Shown: positions 1 through 6,913, counted from the first letter of the stretch. The stretch: 12,027 nucleotides of DNA from Clostridia bacterium (GCA_017408625.1 JAFQUG010000294.1:1-12027), one strand, 5' to 3'. Translations and numbers: made by a program. The notes: a model not told the origin generated them from the sequence alone.

Positions 1-1798
1 GCACAGGGTCGCCCATCTGCGGATGATACTGATCGATCTTCAGCGTTCTGTATGCCGCCGTGTGCGCAAAGCGGTGCAGTACCATACCGGCTGCCGTGGG
101 ATACGCGCATTCCTTGGGCGTTTCAATGGCGGATTGCGCGTGCGTATTTGCCAGGTTATTGAAGTTGACAAAGCCAATCTCACGGCCGTATCTCTGCCAC
201 ATCATGAGAATGGACGCAGCATTCAAGGCATACGCCCACTTGCTGAACAGATAGCACTTGGTCAGCTTGTTATCCTCTCTGGGCGCCATGTTATACATGT
301 CCGCACCGCCTAAGGGCAGCCACTCGGTGTTGCAGTAGAGCAAATGCGTGCCGTTTTTCTCGTTATACGCACGAAGAATCGTCAGCTTTTTTTGCATATA
401 GCTCTCATCCGAGCCGCGGTCGGCAATGAAATCAATGTCCCGGCCCGCAATCTCCAGCATTTTTTCAAGCCCTTCCAGGTTGTAGCTGTAAGTATCGATG
501 CCGATATTGACCGTGGGATCGACCGCCTTCATGGCGCGGGAATACACGATGCAGGCACGCGCGTACTCCTCGGGCGTAAACCAGCGGTGCACCTCGTTGT
601 CCATCTCCCAGTACTTGACGTTGTACGGCCTCTCGCGGCCGTTTGCAATGCGGGCGCGACCGCCCTCGGTGCTCTCGTCGCCGTTGCAGTATTCCACCCA
701 TGCGGCCGCCTCGCGTGCACCCTGTTCAATGCTTGTAAAATGCGGCAGATCTCTGCCGTGGCGCGCTGCGTGGATGGTGGGATCCTCGGGGTCTTTGCCC
801 AGGCTTTCGGGCGGTACGTAATCAACGAATCGCTTATATGGGTTGAACATATTGACGCAGATCATGGACTCACCGCCAATCGCCTCTGCGTAGGACGCAA
901 GCTCATCCGTGCCCACGTCGTTGTACTGATAGCCGCCCCAGAAATACGACTTCATGGGCGGACGGTATTCGCCCACACCGTCGCGCCAGTTATAAAACGA
1001 CGCAAAGCAGCCGCCCGGCCAGCGCACGACTGCGGGAGAAACGTATGCGCCCGCCTCGACCGCACTCTTTTTCATGCGACGGACGGCGTCGTGCGGCAGC
1101 AGCGAAAAATCGTCGCACAGCACGCTCGTCTGCCCATCCAGCAGCAAGGCAAAGGTATATCTGCCCTCGTCCGACACGGTAAAGGTGGCTTGTACGGGGG
1201 TATAGTCCTTCCCGATCGGAGCAAGCGCGCAGGTCGCGACGGGATCGCTCACGCTTCCCTCTTTGTAAATTGCAATGCGCAGCGCGGGATTGCCCTTGGT
1301 CAGCTTGATCTTGCCCTTGAAGGTATAGGTCACGCCCGCAAAGCAGTATTTGCCGTCCTGCGCAAGGCCGCCAAATTCGTCCGAGTCGTTGACCACCTGC
1401 ATGGCGTGCTCACCGTGGTAGCCACTCTCGACGATGCCGATGCGCACGTCTGCCGTAGGAGACTGCTCAATGACAAAGGTGGAATCATCCTCGATCAGCT
1501 GATGCCCCGCCGTGCCCGGAAAAGCAAACCAGGCGTTGTGCTCGTAACCCGAATGGTACCAGTCAAACACGCGCCAGTCGGTCTCGCAGCGTGAGGAGTG
1601 GTCGTTTTCATCCTCCAAAAGATCAAACCAAAGCTTGTTGATCATGCGATACGGATAAAATGGCTCAAAGCTGCGGTTAAAAAACATTTCGGCAATCATG
1701 CCCTCCACCTGCAGTCCGTAGCCAAGCTCGATAAAATTCGAGGCAAGCTTGGGGCTGATGGGCGTGGAATGATAGCTTGTTGTGGCAGTCAGTTTCAT
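1..1798 (-). CDS. GH51 family glycoside hydrolase (alpha-L-arabinofuranosidase-like), C-terminus cut by window edge
   Basis: The minus strand is open from an ATG at 1798 to the left edge (599 codons, no stop). GGGAGGAA lies 7 nt upstream of this ATG, which fixes the start. The N-terminus (residues 10-48: ISPKLASNFIELG, then EMFFNRSFEP) has the opening layout of GH51. Residues about 120-240 form a beta-rich insert like a CBM4/9 carbohydrate-binding module, ending in CDDFSLLP. The catalytic barrel follows: VVRWPGGCFASFYNWRDGVG at 257-276, the acid/base candidate E402 in YWEMDNE, and the nucleophile candidate E492 in YCNTEW. GH51 enzymes release terminal arabinofuranose from arabinan or arabinoxylan; some act as endoglucanases, so substrate is inferred only. 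There is no signal peptide, so it is probably cytoplasmic. Oddities are DNE where GNE is usual, and DFIADRGSDE at 456-465 where most members carry a His/Tyr-rich stretch. Family is fairly sure; exact activity is not. Confidence 0.85.
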   Translation of the reverse strand, partial: MKLTATTSYHSTPISPKLASNFIELGYGLQVEGMIAEMFFNRSFEPFYPYRMINKLWFDLLEDENDHSSRCETDWRVFDWYHSGYEHNAWFAFPGTAGHQLIEDDSTFVIEQSPTADVRIGIVESGYHGEHAMQVVNDSDEFGGLAQDGKYCFAGVTYTFKGKIKLTKGNPALRIAIYKEGSVSDPVATCALAPIGKDYTPVQATFTVSDEGRYTFALLLDGQTSVLCDDFSLLPHDAVRRMKKSAVEAGAYVSPAVVRWPGGCFASFYNWRDGVGEYRPPMKSYFWGGYQYNDVGTDELASYAEAIGGESMICVNMFNPYKRFVDYVPPESLGKDPEDPTIHAARHGRDLPHFTSIEQGAREAAAWVEYCNGDESTEGGRARIANGRERPYNVKYWEMDNEVHRWFTPEEYARACIVYSRAMKAVDPTVNIGIDTYSYNLEGLEKMLEIAGRDIDFIADRGSDESYMQKKLTILRAYNEKNGTHLLYCNTEWLPLGGADMYNMAPREDNKLTKCYLFSKWAYALNAASILMMWQRYGREIGFVNFNNLANTHAQSAIETPKECAYPTAAGMVLHRFAHTAAYRTLKIDQYHPQMGDPV

Positions 1799-1811
1799 AT
1801 CTGTTCCTCCC

Positions 1812-1836
1812 GGTTTGATTGCATTCATTATAGCAT
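1812..1836 (-). promoter_or_regulatory. Conserved promoter/leader block, copy 1 (possible operator)
   Basis: On the minus strand this block reads ATGCTATAAT, five bases, then CAATCAAACC. The same arrangement occurs at 6870-6894 before the second glycosidase gene, with 22 of 25 bases identical and identical spacing. The CAATCAAACC part starts six bases past the -10 box, so it covers the expected transcription start and early leader, a typical repressor position. It is not palindromic. Chance similarity through the shared -10 box accounts for part of the match but not for CAATCAAACC. Confidence 0.45.
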
Positions 1837-1855
1837 TTTTGGAACAAGGTGTCAA
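1827..1855 (-). promoter_or_regulatory. sigma-A promoter of the GH51 gene
   Basis: Read on the minus strand, TTGACA (1850-1855) is followed by a 17-bp spacer and TATAAT (1827-1832). Both hexamers match consensus, and TGC directly precedes the -10 box, giving an extended -10. The start codon is about 28 nt beyond the -10 box, leaving a short leader with the ribosome site. A perfect consensus promoter suggests either strong expression or the need for a repressor. Confidence 0.85.
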
Positions 1856-1892
1856 TGACGCAACGAAAAAAGCACAAATTTTGAAAATCCTC

Positions 1893-1923
1893 TTGACTCT
1901 ATAGTTGACTATAATGTTATAAT
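1893..1923 (+). promoter_or_regulatory. MerR-type promoter with 19-bp spacer
   Basis: TTGACT (1893-1898) and TATAAT (1918-1923) are separated by 19 bp, longer than the optimal 17. This over-long spacer is the hallmark of promoters activated by MerR-family proteins, which twist the DNA to realign the two boxes. It lies 41 bp before the start codon of the MerR-family gene itself, so autoregulation of the whole three-gene operon is the natural reading. The spacing is seen; the activation mechanism is inferred from the family. Confidence 0.8.
1900..1913. promoter_or_regulatory. Dyad operator inside the promoter spacer
   Basis: TATAGT-TG-ACTATA is a perfect 6+2+6 inverted repeat lying between the -35 and -10 boxes, centred near the middle of the spacer. 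MerR-family dimers bind this kind of dyad. The same stretch can also be read as a 12-bp direct repeat (TTGACTcTATAg / TTGACTaTAATg, 1893-1916). It is the probable binding site of the protein encoded just downstream. Confidence 0.7.
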
Positions 1924-1964
1924 AATGTCATCATAGAGATAACGAGCAAGAGGAAGGTGAAAAC

Positions 1965-3071
1965 ATGCTGAAAATCGGAGAATTTGCCAAGGCATGCGGG
2001 GCAAGCGTGCAAACGCTGCGCTATTACGATCAGATCGGCGTATTTTGCGCGGACTACATCGATCCGGACTCGGGCTACCGCTACTATAGCCGGGACAAGC
2101 TCAAAACCTTTGCGCTGATCGAGCAGCTCAAGCAGTTGGATTTTTCGCTGGATGAGATCAAGGAATTCCTTGCCTGCTCTCCAACAGAACAATGCCGCAT
2201 CTATCGAAACAAAAAGCAAGCCATTCTGGAGGGTATTCATCAAAAACATCATCAGGTCGGTCAGATCGATGAGTTCTGCGGAAATACACAGCCAGGCGTA
2301 TTGCCCTTGACTCAACAAATACTTCAGATGCCTTTTGAACATGATCCGCGTGTGATCGGAAAGTGGGCGTATTGCGGTGATATGAAGCCGGAGCAATCCT
2401 TTGACAGTGAGGACACCTTAATTCGGGAGGTTGCGCTTTTGGAGCACATATATTTTCTTCCGGGAGGCAGCCACGTGTGGATGTATTTTTGGAGCAAGGG
2501 CTTTTTGTATTACATGATGCCTTACTTTAACGTGATCGTTCCCAATGCATATCGCATATTTACCGTCAAAGAAACAACATATATGGAGATCGACTGGATG
2601 GTGGATATTTTTGCAAAGGGCGAACAAGAACGAAAGGTTCTCATTTATAAGCAAGTGGACACAAAGGAGTACACCGAGCGTGAAACGCGCATAGGCCGCG
2701 ACAATATCGATATTCCGTACGTTTCGGACCAACGCGTGCTTGGTGATTGGGAAACGGTAGATCTCGTGAACACTCCCGATCAATTCGACAGTCAGCGCAA
2801 AAATTGGCAGAGCGAATTGATGATCGTGGATATGCAATTCTACCCCCGTGGAATATGTCAGCAAACACGCAGACTGAACGGCGGAATGTATCAAAAAGGG
2901 CTGAGGTACTCCGCCGGCGTTGTACTGGATGTAGCAATGGAATTTGCCCAGCACTATCGCATATTCACCGAGAATGATACGGACTACCTGATCATGGAGC
3001 ACAAAAGCGGCGACTATTCCTACGGTGGAAAAATATATTGTTATTACGTATTCAGGAGGAAAACGACATGA
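1965..3071 (+). CDS. MerR-family transcriptional regulator with tandem lipocalin-like C-terminal domains
   Basis: This is a 368-residue activator-type regulator. AGGAAGG sits 7 nt before the ATG. Residues 1-70 are a MerR winged helix-turn-helix (KIGEFAKACGASVQTLRYYD, then GYRYYSRDKL). Residues 75-105 form the helical dimerisation segment. The rest is not a usual short MerR sensor: it holds two related units, 124-232 and 251-366. Each begins with a V-[IL]-G-x-W motif (130-134 and 258-262), carries a strand with FLPGG or FYPRG, then YRIFT (196-200 and 331-335), and ends in beta strands. The end of unit 2 (MEHKSGDY...YYVFRR) resembles lipocalin-like modules known from some BlaR1-type sensor proteins, as recalled, not searched. 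These units probably bind a hydrophobic or cell-wall-related ligand. The stop overlaps the next start by ATGA, so it is translationally coupled to two lipoprotein genes, its likely targets. Regulator assignment is firm; ligand unknown. Confidence 0.88.
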   Translation: MLKIGEFAKACGASVQTLRYYDQIGVFCADYIDPDSGYRYYSRDKLKTFALIEQLKQLDFSLDEIKEFLACSPTEQCRIYRNKKQAILEGIHQKHHQVGQIDEFCGNTQPGVLPLTQQILQMPFEHDPRVIGKWAYCGDMKPEQSFDSEDTLIREVALLEHIYFLPGGSHVWMYFWSKGFLYYMMPYFNVIVPNAYRIFTVKETTYMEIDWMVDIFAKGEQERKVLIYKQVDTKEYTERETRIGRDNIDIPYVSDQRVLGDWETVDLVNTPDQFDSQRKNWQSELMIVDMQFYPRGICQQTRRLNGGMYQKGLRYSAGVVLDVAMEFAQHYRIFTENDTDYLIMEHKSGDYSYGGKIYCYYVFRRKTT

Positions 3072-4009
3072 AAAGATTTTTGATTTTATCGCTTTTATCG
3101 GCAATGCTGCTGGTTGCCTGCAACGCGCAGCAGCCACCCGTTGACACAACGCAAACAACAGGCACAGCGCCTGCCGCCACGACCGAGTCGGAATCCACCC
3201 TGCACGCCGTCGAGGACATGACACAAATTGAATGCGTGCGCACCGTGACCAAACTAACCGAATATTGCACAGCATCCGAACTTGCCTATCGCGTGGATTT
3301 TGAGGTGGATGGCCTAGGTCGATATTTTGAAATTGCTCTGCCTGCAGATTACGCGCAAAAGGCATACCCTTGTGTGCTGTATTTTCCTGACATCGGTTAT
3401 GAGGTGGACTATTTGGTTGATAACTTTGCCAAAAAAGATGTAATCGTCATGCGCCTTTTCAATCGCGGTTCCAAGGAAAACGAGGGTGAAAAGGATTTTT
3501 GCGGAAAAGATTTTATGGATGCAGAAGCCATGCTGTCTATTTGTACCGCCTGCCCCTTTTTGTCCGATCACTGTATCATCACAGCAGGTGCGGTGACAGG
3601 TGCAACGTTTGCATTGAAGCTGGCAGCAACTTATCCGGAAGTCATTAAGGGTTGCGCTGTTGTAGATGCCATCTGTGATATGCAAGCCTTTGTGGATTTC
3701 AGAGGCGAGCAGATCAAGGAAATGTACTTGTATTACATTGGCTGCACCGAGGAGCAGCTGCCGGATGAGCTTGCTAAGCGTTCTCCCAAATACTTTTACG
3801 AGACCATCAAGACTCCCGTCCTGCTGTTTTGCTATACGGACACGCCGTTTATCCCCAACGAGCAATCCGTGGAATTAAAGACTTTATTGGATGGCAACGG
3901 ATGTGATACCGAGCTTGAATATCTCTCACCCATCAACTCAGATTTCAACGGAACTGCATTTATGAAGCTAATCCCTTGGATCAAGGAGATTTCGGAGAAC
4001 TTACAATGA
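3068..4009 (+). CDS. Lipoprotein with S9-like alpha/beta-hydrolase fold, probable pseudoenzyme
   Basis: The start is the ATG at 3068, placed by AGGAGGA 7 nt upstream and by the ATGA overlap with the regulator; a 313-residue product results. Residues 1-18 are a lipoprotein signal with lipobox LVAC (Cys18), followed by a Thr/Pro-rich tether to about residue 45, so it should be anchored on the outer face of the membrane. From about 75 the sequence follows the alpha/beta-hydrolase order: PCVLYFPDIG at 101-110, the nucleophile-elbow region ITAGAVTGATFALKLAATYP at 171-190, then SPKYFYETIKTPVLLF and a strand with D258 (YTDTPFIPNEQS), all typical of S9 prolyl-oligopeptidase-like domains. The elbow reads G-A-V-T-G instead of G-x-S-x-G, so the catalytic Ser is Val176, and the C-terminal His position (around 286-293) has no His. 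Only the acid seems kept. It is probably a binding or scaffold protein rather than a hydrolase. Ligand unknown. Confidence 0.78.
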   Translation: MKRFLILSLLSAMLLVACNAQQPPVDTTQTTGTAPAATTESESTLHAVEDMTQIECVRTVTKLTEYCTASELAYRVDFEVDGLGRYFEIALPADYAQKAYPCVLYFPDIGYEVDYLVDNFAKKDVIVMRLFNRGSKENEGEKDFCGKDFMDAEAMLSICTACPFLSDHCIITAGAVTGATFALKLAATYPEVIKGCAVVDAICDMQAFVDFRGEQIKEMYLYYIGCTEEQLPDELAKRSPKYFYETIKTPVLLFCYTDTPFIPNEQSVELKTLLDGNGCDTELEYLSPINSDFNGTAFMKLIPWIKEISENLQ

Positions 4010-5292
4010 AGCGCATCAGTTATCTATTGCTTATCGCGCTCCTGCTTTTCTGTCTTGCATCCTGCAAGGCAGATCAACCACCCGAGCCATATTATCTGTT
4101 TGTCTACAACAGCAAGGCCATGACCGAAGAGGATATTTCAGCAATCCGGGGGCTTTGTGATCTCTATCCCGATTATGAGATCGCCATAGTGGATGCTTGC
4201 GAGCAAAAAAATGCAGCCGATGTATATCGACTGCTGATCCAAGAACGCGACGCACGCGGATATGACCCCTGCGGCATTCAGATCTTTGGAACACCGAGTG
4301 CAGTTCCTGCATTCGTACATAAGCACGAATTTGAAATGCAAACGCAAGACGAAATGTTCAAGGAGGACGACTTCGTCTCTGATTATTTCTATACAAATTT
4401 TAACAATGACCCGGATGTGTTGAATAAAATCAGCGCGCACGAGCTGGCACACAGTCTTGACGAGATTGACATCATGCCCGCATGGCACGTGGTGCGTCTG
4501 CCGCTGCTGCGGGGAGATTTCGCGGATTTCATCACCAAATACCGCGAATACCTTGCGCTTGTTCAGGATGGGAGCATCGTAAACGTGTCGGTTGCCTCTC
4601 CGATTCTTCCTGTTGGATGGTATTCGGTTGCACTTGATGACACGGGATATTTTCTGACGCGTGCGCGCGACGAATGGAAATTCATTGACAACGTGCACCT
4701 ATATGGCACGACCGAGGGCGTTTATGCATCTACGCTTGATCTTGAGGGCAGCTGCAACGCAGATGATTGGGCACCGCTAACCAAGCAAAACGTGTGTGAG
4801 ATCTTTCACGAAAGCCATGCGAATAAGGACGTGCTCTCGCAAACAATATTTACCGGCAGAGGCAAGTATGATTATTATTGCACAGACGTTTTGACCACAA
4901 ACACCATCAATCGCAAGCTGAACGGGATGCCGTATTTTCTCTATACGGGCGGCTGTCAGCCTGCAAAGGGCATGTCGGGTAACATCATCACCAAAGCGTT
5001 GAGCGGGCGGTGCGTGGGGGCTATTGCCTCCACAACGCTGCAGCACGGCATTGACATCGACTGCATGCTTTCGGGCGAGGAATACGTGCAGGGATATTGC
5101 AGGTATTCCCTGCTGTACGGCTATCTGAAAGCCAAAAGCGAGGGGGAAACCCGTGCTGAGGCATTTTGCGCAGGGCAGCGACAGATGGCTTTGGCCTTTA
5201 TCCAAAACGCGGATACCACCGACGTACAAAGCTATCAATCCAACCTCAACAACCTGCTGGCATTTCAGAATTTCGGGTTGATTGATCCGTAA
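4006..5292 (+). CDS. Lipoprotein with C25 (gingipain)-like caspase-fold peptidase domain
   Basis: The start is the ATG at 4006, which overlaps the previous stop by ATGA and has GGAG 8 nt upstream. The 428-residue product has a lipoprotein signal ending LASC (Cys20), so it is membrane-anchored outside the cell. The body follows the C25 layout: an N-terminal Rossmann-like part with YYLFVYNS at 29-36 and GIQIFGTPSAVPAF at 90-103 (compare the LLVGD..iP strand), DFVSDYFYTNF at 122-132, HVVRLPLLRGDFADFITKYREY at about 161-182 replacing the avGRlP...K..Ye stretch, then a His-bearing strand IFHESHAN (H268/H271) and a Cys-bearing strand FLYTGGC (Cys317). The His-Cys pair fits a cysteine-peptidase dyad. 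Oddly, HELAH at 145-149 also matches the zinc HExxH motif, so a metallopeptidase cannot be excluded. It ends the operon just before a terminator. Overall fold is moderately sure, activity unproven. Confidence 0.65.
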   Translation: MKRISYLLLIALLLFCLASCKADQPPEPYYLFVYNSKAMTEEDISAIRGLCDLYPDYEIAIVDACEQKNAADVYRLLIQERDARGYDPCGIQIFGTPSAVPAFVHKHEFEMQTQDEMFKEDDFVSDYFYTNFNNDPDVLNKISAHELAHSLDEIDIMPAWHVVRLPLLRGDFADFITKYREYLALVQDGSIVNVSVASPILPVGWYSVALDDTGYFLTRARDEWKFIDNVHLYGTTEGVYASTLDLEGSCNADDWAPLTKQNVCEIFHESHANKDVLSQTIFTGRGKYDYYCTDVLTTNTINRKLNGMPYFLYTGGCQPAKGMSGNIITKALSGRCVGAIASTTLQHGIDIDCMLSGEEYVQGYCRYSLLYGYLKAKSEGETRAEAFCAGQRQMALAFIQNADTTDVQSYQSNLNNLLAFQNFGLIDP

Positions 5293-5309
5293 CAAACCTA
5301 TAAATAATC

Positions 5310-5338
5310 AAAGGCAGGATCGCTGATCCTGCCTTTTT
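5310..5338 (+). terminator. Rho-independent terminator of the MerR/lipoprotein operon, probably bidirectional
   Basis: A perfect 12-bp stem, AAAGGCAGGATC (5310-5321) with GATCCTGCCTTT (5325-5336), closes on a three-base loop and runs into T5334-5338. AATAATCAAA (5303-5312) and TTTGATTATT (5342-5351) extend the dyad on both sides. The hairpin lies between two convergent genes, so it can also end the minus-strand glycosidase transcript, though the T-run is weaker in that direction. Confidence 0.92.
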
Positions 5339-5346
5339 GCTTTTGA

Positions 5347-6855
5347 TTATTGACTTTCAATCACCTTTTCGCCGCCGGGCCAGATGACGCGGAGCTTGAC
5401 GGGGGTATCGCACTTGATCGTGATCTGCGGCTCGTCGGTCGCGCTCCCACGCGCTGCGCATACAAGGTCCACGCTCTTGCCGTCAAACGGATAACGCTCC
5501 ATGCCGTGCTGCTCGGTCAGGCTCACGCGCCACACAATCTCACCGTTTTGCGCGTCCGCCTTGATGCCGAACACGTACTCGATCAGCACCGCGATCGGGA
5601 CAAGTCCCGTCCAGCCCACGAAATCCGACTTGGCGGGCTTTCCGGGGTGCACGTGCTCGGGCGAATAGTTCTCCCAAACCGTGCCGGTATCTAAGAACAC
5701 CTTGACCACGTTTTCCAAGGTGTTGCAAGCGATTTCGTGCGCAAGGCCGTGGTATCCTACCCTTTCAAGGCCTTTGAGCACCATGTAATTGGTGGGCGCC
5801 CAGACAGAGCCCTTCCAGTAGCCGCCGTGCTCGTTGTAATCGGGGTGATCGGCAGACAGCGTGGGCACGCGGTGCGGACGCTTGAACTCCGCAGGGTTTT
5901 CGAGGTGTGCGATCAGGCGCGGCAGACGCTCCGGGGGCACGATGTCCGCAAGCAGCGACCAGTAAGCACCGATCGACTTGACACCCGACAGTCCCGAGCG
6001 CCACATATCGTAGTAAAAGGCGTCCTGCTCGCTCCAGAGCTTGTCGTTGATCAACCCTGTCAGCATTTCGACCTCGCGCACAAGCCACTCGGTATCCTGC
6101 TCGCAGCCAAGAACCTTGCCCATCTCGATCAGCACCTTACCGCTGATCACCATCTGGATGCAGGCATCTACCCAAATGCCGTGTCCGTGCGAGGCGTGCT
6201 CGCAGTAATGCGACTCTACGCGGGGCTGGTTATCCATCCCGCAAGCAAGGCCGCAAGACCAATAGCTGCCGTCGCGCCAGGTGCGGTTGAGCTGCAGCCA
6301 CTTATGGTATGCAAGCAGCGGATAGAACACGCGCGAAAGACGCTCTTTATCGCCCGTCAGCCGATAATATTCCCACTCGCACCAGGGCATAATATTGGGA
6401 CCCGTGGACGCGGGATCGTCACGCTGAAACTGCTCGCCCGGCTCGCTCTCGCAGATCTCGCGGCAGATAAAGCCGTCCTTGTGCTGATGCGAATAGAAAT
6501 TGTCCAGCGTTTTTTGGAAATTGAACACGTGCGAGCCATACCTGCCAAACATGACGATAAACGAGGAATCCCACATGAACAGGTAACCGTTAAACGCCGT
6601 ATCGATAAAATTGGACACAAAGCCCGCCGCAGCGTTGGGCTTGCGCAGATTGCAAAAGGCGATCTCCCACACCTTATCGTAGCACGCGAGCACGTCATCC
6701 CTGCCCTGCCATACAGGCCGCGGCAGCCTGTCCTTGGCCTTTGCATAGGTCGGCAGCGGCGCGTCCTCTACCTCTGTGTGCAGATATGGATTTTTTTGGA
6801 CGTATGGGTTATGCGCGTAAAACAGCGAATCGTTGACAAGATAATGCTTTCCCAT
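5347..6855 (-). CDS. GH63/MGH1-like glycoside hydrolase (six-hairpin glycosidase)
   Basis: This is a 502-residue protein with no signal peptide, so probably cytoplasmic. The ATG at 6855 has GGAGG 6 nt upstream. The all-alpha (alpha/alpha)6 barrel signatures of clan GH-G are visible: FMWDSSF at 93-99, RDDPASTGPNIMPWCEWEYY at 145-164, YWSCGLACGMDNQPR at 198-212, GGYWKGSVWAPTNYMVLKGL at 344-363, and WENYSPE at 394-400 followed by GWTGLVPIAVLIEY. By family knowledge the proton donor would be D208 (GMDN) and the base E395 (WEN), both present, so it should be active. GH63-type enzymes cut alpha-glucosides, including glucosylglycerate or mannosylglycerate in the related MGH group; the substrate here cannot be told. 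It shares a leader block with the GH51 gene, suggesting joint control. It ends 2 bp after a convergent terminator arm. Confidence 0.85.
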   Translation of the reverse strand: MGKHYLVNDSLFYAHNPYVQKNPYLHTEVEDAPLPTYAKAKDRLPRPVWQGRDDVLACYDKVWEIAFCNLRKPNAAAGFVSNFIDTAFNGYLFMWDSSFIVMFGRYGSHVFNFQKTLDNFYSHQHKDGFICREICESEPGEQFQRDDPASTGPNIMPWCEWEYYRLTGDKERLSRVFYPLLAYHKWLQLNRTWRDGSYWSCGLACGMDNQPRVESHYCEHASHGHGIWVDACIQMVISGKVLIEMGKVLGCEQDTEWLVREVEMLTGLINDKLWSEQDAFYYDMWRSGLSGVKSIGAYWSLLADIVPPERLPRLIAHLENPAEFKRPHRVPTLSADHPDYNEHGGYWKGSVWAPTNYMVLKGLERVGYHGLAHEIACNTLENVVKVFLDTGTVWENYSPEHVHPGKPAKSDFVGWTGLVPIAVLIEYVFGIKADAQNGEIVWRVSLTEQHGMERYPFDGKSVDLVCAARGSATDEPQITIKCDTPVKLRVIWPGGEKVIESQ

Positions 6856-6869
6856 GGGATACCTCCAAA

Positions 6870-6894
6870 GGTTTGATTGGTTTTATTATAGCAT
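6870..6894 (-). promoter_or_regulatory. Conserved promoter/leader block, copy 2 (possible operator)
   Basis: On the minus strand this reads ATGCTATAAT, five bases, then CAATCAAACC, matching 1812-1836 at 22 of 25 bases with the same register to the -10 box. It overlaps the promoter of the GH63-like gene and ends just before its ribosome site. The repeated placement before two glycosidase genes on the same strand argues for a shared regulator or a duplicated promoter. Confidence 0.45.
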
Positions 6895-6913
6895 ACTTTC
6901 GGGGGAATGTCTA
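6885..6913 (-). promoter_or_regulatory. Promoter of the GH63-like gene
   Basis: On the minus strand TAGACA (6908-6913, one mismatch to TTGACA) is followed by a 17-bp spacer and TATAAT (6885-6890), with a TG extension one base before the -10 box. The start codon is about 30 nt downstream of the -10 box. It has the same design as the GH51 promoter. Confidence 0.82.

Noticed and set aside
344..1594. Long plus-strand open frame (416 codons)
   Set aside because: It is antisense to the GH51 gene, lacks a ribosome site, and its translation shows no domain; the minus-strand frame has catalytic motifs and a consensus promoter.
1910..1915. Alternative TATAAT for the MerR operon
   Set aside because: It is only 11 bp from the -35 box at 1893; the one at 1918-1923 gives the 19-bp spacing expected for MerR-controlled promoters.
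2418..3365. Minus-strand open frame (315 codons) across the MerR/lipoprotein junction
   Set aside because: It spans the coupled junction of two well-supported genes and has no ribosome site or domain.
3976..4005. Upstream ATG for the C25-like lipoprotein
   Set aside because: It would put ten charged residues before the lipoprotein signal; the ATG at 4006 gives a normal signal peptide and a coupled start.
5737..6876. Long plus-strand open frame (379 codons)
   Set aside because: It is the mirror of the GC-rich codons of the GH63-like gene; it is rich in Arg/His/Ala without any recognisable motif.
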